64,000 nt of DNA from Poecilobothrus nobilitatus. Taxonomy: Eukaryota; Arthropoda; Insecta; Diptera; Dolichopodidae. The stretch lies in the NCBI GenBank assembly GCA_947095535.1, contig OX352774.1:9858001-9922000 (forward strand), read 5' to 3'. Both the position numbers and the translations under genes were made by a program. Under the pieces are notes generated by a model that worked only from the letters and a program-made list of their open reading frames with translations, made no database searches and was not told the DNA's origin. Shown here one piece after another: positions 63,190 to 64,000 of the stretch. How positions within the stretch are numbered: position 1 is the first letter of the stretch; every line of letters begins with the position of its first letter.

Positions 63190-63930
63190 ACTTTTGTGTC
63201 AACCATAAAACTTGATTATCTTTTACAAAATTCCAGATTTTTACATAATTAAGTACCGAGATGTTAAATTTTTGAGTTGTATGACAGCTATAAATTCCAA
63301 CCAATTGATCGTTTGTTATAAAATTTCAAATATCTAGCAATGAATTAAGTTCGAAGATATGAAAGCCACCTGAACCTGCTGCTATACCACAACCAAATTT
63401 TTACAACAGTTACTGGCATGAAATTTGACATCTTTTCACAAAATTTCAATAAACATTGAGTTATTTTCATTTAAAAATAGAAGTTGAATCGCAACTACCA
63501 GAATGGGTCGCACCAGATAAACCAAATTTTACAGAAATTGCCATAAATCTTGATCATCCGTTACAAGATTTTAAATGTTTAGCTTAAATAATTACCAAGA
63601 TATGAGGTAAGTTATGAGATAAGTTATGATATAAATGTATATAAAACCAAATGTTTACATAAAAAAGGAAATTGTATCGGAGCTACTTGAACTTGCTGAT
63701 CTAGACCAACTAAATTTTACTAAAGTTGTTGGCATGCAACTTGCTATCTTTTCAGAAAATATGTTTCAGATATAAAATACTTAAATAAACACTGACCTAT
63801 TGTTATATATGTTGGTAAAAATTTCAGAATCGTAGCTCTTTTATTTGTTTAGTTATTGTGCGTTCAGACGAACATATGACTTAATCGACTAATTTTTCGA
63901 TTATGATTCAATCCATATGTTTAAATTTAT
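63190..63930 (+). repeat. Degenerate repeat array near right edge
   Basis: Related blocks recur: ACCAAATTTTTACAACAGTT (63400), ACCAAATTTTACAGAAATTG (about 63522) and ACTAAATTTTACTAAAGTTG (about 63710). Each is followed by a CTTG/TTTGA-CATCTTTTCA-type segment, with ACCTGAACCTGCTGCT and ACTTGAACTTGCTGAT in front of two of them. The block closes with GTTATTGTGCGTTCAGACGA, like the 43.7-kb repeat. Confidence 0.5.
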
Positions 63931-64000
63931 ATTAAGCATGGTTCCTTTATAGTAAAAAGTAATGGCAAATTTATTATACTCTTGAACATATGTTCATGCG

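Larger units (their letters stand above)
62307..64000 (-). other. Upstream Tmc intron or 5' region, repeat-bearing
   Basis: No TMC-like coding exon was found. It holds a 5'-truncated SINE tail (62987-63047) and a degenerate repeat array (about 63190-63930). The first Tmc exons are expected beyond the right edge. Confidence 0.6.

Overview
This is a very AT-rich animal nuclear segment, most likely from an insect. Evidence: spliced genes with GT-AG introns, tRNA-derived SINEs, a decayed non-LTR retrotransposon, many poly-A/T and TATG/ATAA microsatellites, and two conserved animal genes with insect-style features. There are no prokaryotic gene strings, Shine-Dalgarno sites or CRISPR arrays. The insect order could not be fixed from sequence alone.

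Layout. (1) 2-1906, plus strand: the last coding exon of a long low-complexity protein rich in Arg, Asp, Tyr and Thr, open at the left edge. (2) 1907-6831: convergent intergenic DNA. (3) 6832-21263, minus strand: a complete laminin gamma-1 gene (LanB2/LAMC1 type). I reconstructed it as 17 coding exons, all phases compatible, totalling 4,881 nt (1,626 codons plus stop). Its 6-kb intron 1 holds a SINE, a foldback palindrome and a diverged dispersed repeat. (4) 21264-36457: 15 kb without a recognisable gene, holding two SINE families, a MITE-like element, a LINE 3' fragment and a candidate initiator/MTE core promoter on the minus strand at about 28174, which could serve the laminin gene. (5) 36458-62306, minus strand: a transmembrane channel-like (Tmc) mechanotransduction gene, 19 coding exons, 5' incomplete, 1,831 codons visible. 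One intron carries an antisense broken LINE. (6) 62307-64000: upstream Tmc intron or 5' region with a SINE tail and a degenerate repeat array.

The genes do not form a pathway. Laminin gamma-1 is a secreted basement-membrane subunit and Tmc a plasma-membrane channel; they lie in tandem on one strand. I did not find a clearly new multi-gene system. The most unusual items are: a roughly 510-residue mucin-like extracellular insert in Tmc, with two polybasic (one furin-type) motifs; a four-times repeated short helical motif in the Tmc cytoplasmic tail; a SINE family with intact Pol III boxes, target-site duplications and a conserved body hairpin; and a laminin gamma C-terminus in which the integrin-type Glu is penultimate rather than third from the end. 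Exon boundaries were set by hand from splice consensus and reading-frame continuity, without transcripts.
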